Origin: Bacillota bacterium
GTDB taxonomy: Bacteria > Bacillota > Clostridia > Lachnospirales > Lachnospiraceae
Reading direction: 5' to 3'
Assembly (NCBI GenBank): GCA_023413555.1
Contig: JAEZPG010000110.1
Span: 1 to 44,476 of the forward strand
Length of the DNA stretch: 44,476 nucleotides
Under the pieces are notes generated by a model. It worked only from the letters and a program-made list of their open reading frames with translations, was not told where the DNA came from and made no database searches. The translations under genes and the position numbers were made by a program. Below are positions 41,220 through 44,476 of the stretch, piece by piece; positions within the stretch are counted from its first letter, which is position 1, and every line of letters starts with the position of its first letter.

Positions 41220-43268
41220 CTACACTAAAGTATTGGCATCTAGAATCAATGCTACTTCACCATCTCCAAGAATAGTGGCTCCACCGATAAGCTTAGTGGT
41301 CTCCATATACTTTCCAATGGCTTTGATTACGATTTCTTGTTGTCCAATTAAGTTATCCACAGCAAGACCAGCAAATCGATCTCCCTTGGATACAACTACA
41401 ACAGTAAGAGATGGCTGTTCCTCTTCAAGTGGCGCAATATCTAAAACATCATGTAGGCGTACGATTGGTAATACAGTTCCACGTAAATTAATTACTTCCT
41501 GACCATTGACATATTTAATATCCTCAAGTGGAATATCTTCAATTGTCTGGATAGAGCCTAAAGGAATTGCATATTTTTCCTCACCAACCTCTACCATCAA
41601 TGCCTGAATAATAGCAAGTGTAAGTGGCAAATGAATGGTAAAGATGCTACCTTCTCCAATTTTAGTCTTTGCTTCAATATCTCCACCAAGTGATTCAATC
41701 TTTGTTTTTACAACATCTAGACCTACACCACGTCCGGATACATCTGTGATTCTATCTGAAGTTGAGAAACTAGGTCTGAATAAAAGATCAATATAATCCT
41801 TATCTGTCATAGTATCAGCCTGTTCTTCTGTTATAGTCCCCTTCTCAATTGCTTTTTCCTTAACTTTCGCAATATCAACACCTGCACCGTCATCCTTTAC
41901 TTCAATAACAACGTTATTACCATCCTGATAAGCATTTAAGAAGATAGAACCAACCTCAGGTTTACCTACTTGCCTACGAACCTCTGCTGTTTCCAAACCA
42001 TGATCAGCAGAATTACGAAGAAGATGCATCAGCGGATCCCCAATTTCATCTATTACTGTACGGTCTAACTCCGTTTCTTCACCAGTCATAAATAATTCCA
42101 TAGGTTTCTTAAGCTTTTTAGATAAATCACGAATCATTCGTGGAAAACGATTTACAACGCTTTCAATAGGTACCATCCTAACTTTCATAACGGATTCATG
42201 TAGGGATGTAGTTACTCTTTCTAGGTACTCTATCTGTTCATTAAAGCTGGAGGATTTCTTATCACCTGAGTCATTGGCGTTAATGGATACCAAACCATTT
42301 TTTGCGATAATAAGCTCACTTACTAGATTCATAAGCACATCTAATTTTTCAATGTCGACACGAACGGACCGATTTACCACTGGTTTTGATGTGGTCTGCT
42401 TTTGTTCCTTTTTGACAGTAGGTTTCTTATCCTGTTCTTGTGAACTATCTTCAGAGGTATCTTCCTGAATCGAAATCTCAGGCTTATCAAGAGCCTCAAT
42501 CACTACCTCTTTAATCTCTGATACATTCATAACCTGTTTATAAACATCGCTCAAACTATTCTTCGTGATTAGGAATAAACTAAAGTACAGATCAAATCTC
42601 TCATCCTCAATATCCTGAACAGCAGGTTGACTCTTGATTATGGTACCATGTTCCTCTAATGTCTTAAATACAAGAAATGCTCTTGCAGCTTTTAAAATAC
42701 AGCTCTCTTGAATATAAACTGTAACCCCGAATACATTATTCCCTGCGTTATAGGCTTCATATATAGCGTGATTCTCATGCTCTTCTATTTTAAGCTCCTT
42801 AAATTTAGGTTCAAAACTAACTGCTGTTTGCACTTCTCTAGCAGGCTCAGGAGTTTCTTGTATAGCTGTTTTATTTGCCTTAGTTCCACTATTTAATATT
42901 TCATTGAGAGCCTGTATAATGTCTTCATTATCTTCCGTTCCTTCCTCTGCTTGTGTCTGGATATTAGTCAAATACCCTTCCAAAGCATCTAAGCCTTTAA
43001 ATAAAACATCGACCAATCTGTCATTGGCTTTCATTTTTCCATTTCTTATTTCAGAAAAGACATTCTCCAAATCATGGGTAAGTCTTTGCATTCTTTTATA
43101 ACCCATAGTTCCAGCCATTCCTTTTAGAGAATGAGCTGCTCGGAAAATCTCATTTATAGTGGCTTGATTTTCTGGTTCTTTTTCCAATATTAATATCTGT
43201 TCATTTAAATTTTGTAAATGCTCCTTCGTTTCATCAATAAAAATATCTAAATATTGACTCATATCCAT
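41220..43268 (-). CDS. cheA: chemotaxis histidine kinase CheA
   Basis: This 682-residue kinase has all five domains. P1 has the phosphorylated His46 in FRAAHSLKGMAG. P2, the CheY/CheB docking domain, spans about 170-265. P3 dimerisation starts near 305 (RVDIEKLDVLMNLVSEL). The P4 ATPase has LMHLLRNSADHGLE, KDDGAGVD and GRGVGLDVVK. P5 is CheW-like, with ALMVEVGEEKYAIPL and YVNGQEVINLRGTVLPI. It phosphorylates CheY and CheB in other systems. The CheB next door lacks a receiver domain, so that branch may differ. GGGGA-type sequence and 1-2 bases separate it from cheB. Confidence 0.97.
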   Translation of the reverse strand: MDMSQYLDIFIDETKEHLQNLNEQILILEKEPENQATINEIFRAAHSLKGMAGTMGYKRMQRLTHDLENVFSEIRNGKMKANDRLVDVLFKGLDALEGYLTNIQTQAEEGTEDNEDIIQALNEILNSGTKANKTAIQETPEPAREVQTAVSFEPKFKELKIEEHENHAIYEAYNAGNNVFGVTVYIQESCILKAARAFLVFKTLEEHGTIIKSQPAVQDIEDERFDLYFSLFLITKNSLSDVYKQVMNVSEIKEVVIEALDKPEISIQEDTSEDSSQEQDKKPTVKKEQKQTTSKPVVNRSVRVDIEKLDVLMNLVSELIIAKNGLVSINANDSGDKKSSSFNEQIEYLERVTTSLHESVMKVRMVPIESVVNRFPRMIRDLSKKLKKPMELFMTGEETELDRTVIDEIGDPLMHLLRNSADHGLETAEVRRQVGKPEVGSIFLNAYQDGNNVVIEVKDDGAGVDIAKVKEKAIEKGTITEEQADTMTDKDYIDLLFRPSFSTSDRITDVSGRGVGLDVVKTKIESLGGDIEAKTKIGEGSIFTIHLPLTLAIIQALMVEVGEEKYAIPLGSIQTIEDIPLEDIKYVNGQEVINLRGTVLPIVRLHDVLDIAPLEEEQPSLTVVVVSKGDRFAGLAVDNLIGQQEIVIKAIGKYMETTKLIGGATILGDGEVALILDANTLV

Positions 43269-43269
43269 A

Positions 43270-43851
43270 TTAATGCACCTCCAAATTCTTTATTATTACT
43301 TCTGTCACCTTTGACAAGGAGACCTCCTCATCTGAATAGCCGGCCAAAGTAATTGCCTTCGGCATTCCATACACAGTGGATGTTTCTTTATCTTGCGTTA
43401 CGATGTAAAGCTGCTTTTTCATTCTCAGTTTACTAATACCATCCAAACCATCATCTCCCATACCAGTTAAAACCACACAAAGGATCTTACTAAAATCCGT
43501 TTGGATCAATGATTCCAATAACACATCTGCGCATGGCCTAAGACCATTCTTAGCAGGTTCTACACTTAATGAAAGCACATAACGTCCAACCGACTTTTTT
43601 ATAAGCCGCAACTGAAAACCACCTTTTGCCAAATACACAGTATTGGTCTCAATTTCCATGCCTTCTTCAGCCTCTATCACGGTAATCTCACTTAGATCAT
43701 TAAGTCGATTTGCTAGTGATTTTGTAAAACCTTGAGGCATATGCTGTACGATTAACACAGAGCATCCCAAATCTTTCGGTAACAAGGGAATTATCCTTTG
43801 TAAAGCCTTAGGACCGCCTGTTGAGCAAATAATTACCACTAATTTGTCCAT
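43270..43851 (-). CDS. CheB methylesterase domain without receiver
   Basis: This 193-residue protein is only the CheB C-terminal methylesterase. The catalytic triad is visible: Ser in CSTGGPKAL, His in VQHMPQGFTKSLA and Asp in TGMGDDGLDG. The usual receiver domain and linker (about 150 residues) are absent. The N-terminus MDKLVVIICSTGGP begins right at the enzyme domain. It would hydrolyse receptor methyl esters without phospho-control. The start ATG lies two bases before the stop of the PilZ gene, and AAGGGATTGGTG precedes it. Alternatively a separate receiver gene lies outside the window. Confidence 0.9.
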   Translation of the reverse strand: MDKLVVIICSTGGPKALQRIIPLLPKDLGCSVLIVQHMPQGFTKSLANRLNDLSEITVIEAEEGMEIETNTVYLAKGGFQLRLIKKSVGRYVLSLSVEPAKNGLRPCADVLLESLIQTDFSKILCVVLTGMGDDGLDGISKLRMKKQLYIVTQDKETSTVYGMPKAITLAGYSDEEVSLSKVTEVIIKNLEVH

Positions 43852-43852
43852 C

Positions 43853-44476
43853 TTACACCAATCCCTTTTCCCTTCTCAGCTGTTTTCTTTCTTCCTCAAA
43901 GATGTATCTAATGATTACCTCCCGTTGGCATAGCTCTATCTCAGAAAACTCCACACGATTTTCATAGGTACCAATCCTATTAAGTAACAACTGAGAAGAA
44001 ATCACCCTAGCCTTCAATATAAATTCCTGATCACCATAAGGTAATGGAAGAGTTATATTAATTAGCACCAAATTTCCTTTATCAAAATGAACTTTGGAAT
44101 TAAACCTTGCACCTCCACCGCTTATATCAGTCATGACTGCTTCTTCCCAATGCAGTTCCATAGGTTCAACGGTATTAGATGCCTCCTCATACAGACAGTG
44201 TTTAATATCCATAATCATCTCTAAACGATAAAACTGTCTTCTCTGATGACGAGCTAGGACTGACAGTAATCTAACGATAGCAATATGTAAGGTACCTTCC
44301 CGATATCTATCAATTACCATACCGTTACATTGATACAAGCCACGCTTGCTATAAACACAAAGTTGATAGTTGTCTCCAATCCGTAAAGTCACCATATGTC
44401 CATTATCAAATGGCATGCCGATATGTAAGTATTCACCATCCTCTATATCTAAAACTGAACTTACATAATCTCTCAT
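43853..44476 (-). CDS. PilZ-domain protein (YcgR-like), cut by the window edge
   Basis: This c-di-GMP receptor has 207 visible residues. The N-terminal part is a YcgR-like flagellar brake domain (about 1-75). The PilZ domain follows, with RRQFYRLE (RxxxR motif) and TDISGGGARFNS (D/NxSxxG motif), the two c-di-GMP-binding signatures, both intact. The frame reaches the last base, so it is probably truncated at its N-terminus by roughly 15-30 residues. The Met that begins the visible part may be internal. It is upstream of cheB in the flagellar operon. It should slow the motor or switch reversals when c-di-GMP rises. Confidence 0.85.
   Translation of the reverse strand: MRDYVSSVLDIEDGEYLHIGMPFDNGHMVTLRIGDNYQLCVYSKRGLYQCNGMVIDRYREGTLHIAIVRLLSVLARHQRRQFYRLEMIMDIKHCLYEEASNTVEPMELHWEEAVMTDISGGGARFNSKVHFDKGNLVLINITLPLPYGDQEFILKARVISSQLLLNRIGTYENRVEFSEIELCQREVIIRYIFEEERKQLRREKGLV

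Overview
The window looks like chromosomal DNA from a motile, spore-forming, sugar-fermenting clostridium, most like the Lachnospiraceae (Lachnoclostridium / Clostridium phytofermentans group). The evidence is low G+C by eye, strong AGGAGG-type ribosome binding sites, a Firmicutes-style cheB-cheA-cheW-cheC-cheD-sigD-rpsB-tsf order, a spore photoproduct lyase, and an L-arabinose locus with an AraR-type operator. Almost every gene is on the minus strand. No tRNA, rRNA, CRISPR array or intact insertion sequence was seen.

Region 1 (about 1-10380) is an accessory defence island. It holds a 1317-residue protein with a Cap4/DUF4297-like nuclease motif, a STAND-type NTPase and a long helical tail. 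Beside it is a tightly overlapping three-gene operon that I read as an ABC-three-component (ABC-3C) conflict system: nuclease-type effector, then middle component, then SMC/Rad50-like ABC ATPase. Gene-poor DNA with hairpins, degenerate repeats and a short tandem repeat flanks the island on both sides, and a possible small mobile-element remnant separates its two units.

Region 2 (10391-27057) is a complete L-arabinose module. A YtfQRT-YjfF-type ABC importer (two permeases, double ATPase, lipoprotein) is followed by a divergent GntR/LacI-type regulator. Next come a membrane histidine kinase, sugar-binding lipoprotein and AraC-type response regulator that resemble the AraPST three-component sensor of Geobacillus. 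Then come araD, an FGGY ribulokinase and araA, whose promoter carries a perfect TGTACGTACA operator inside its spacer. AraR itself lies about 1.1 kb beyond, past an AbrB-like relic with an internal deletion and a small membrane protein gene. Imported arabinose would go through isomerase, kinase and epimerase to xylulose 5-phosphate. AraR would repress the catabolic genes, while the three-component sensor would activate uptake.

Region 3 (27081-33041) is mixed housekeeping: a lipoprotein cell-wall amidase, spore photoproduct lyase, and a malic enzyme next to a lactate/malate dehydrogenase homologue whose specificity residue is Arg. That pair suggests a malate shunt converting oxaloacetate to pyruvate. 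A membrane-anchored Xre regulator follows, with two palindromes at its promoter.

Region 4 (33367-44476) has rpsB-tsf with a structured S2 leader, preceded by the distal end of a large flagellar/chemotaxis operon: a PilZ protein cut by the window edge, receiver-less CheB, CheA, CheW, CheC, CheD, a small membrane protein, sigma-28, a FapA-like protein and three small poorly known proteins, one of them in the position of B. subtilis swrB.
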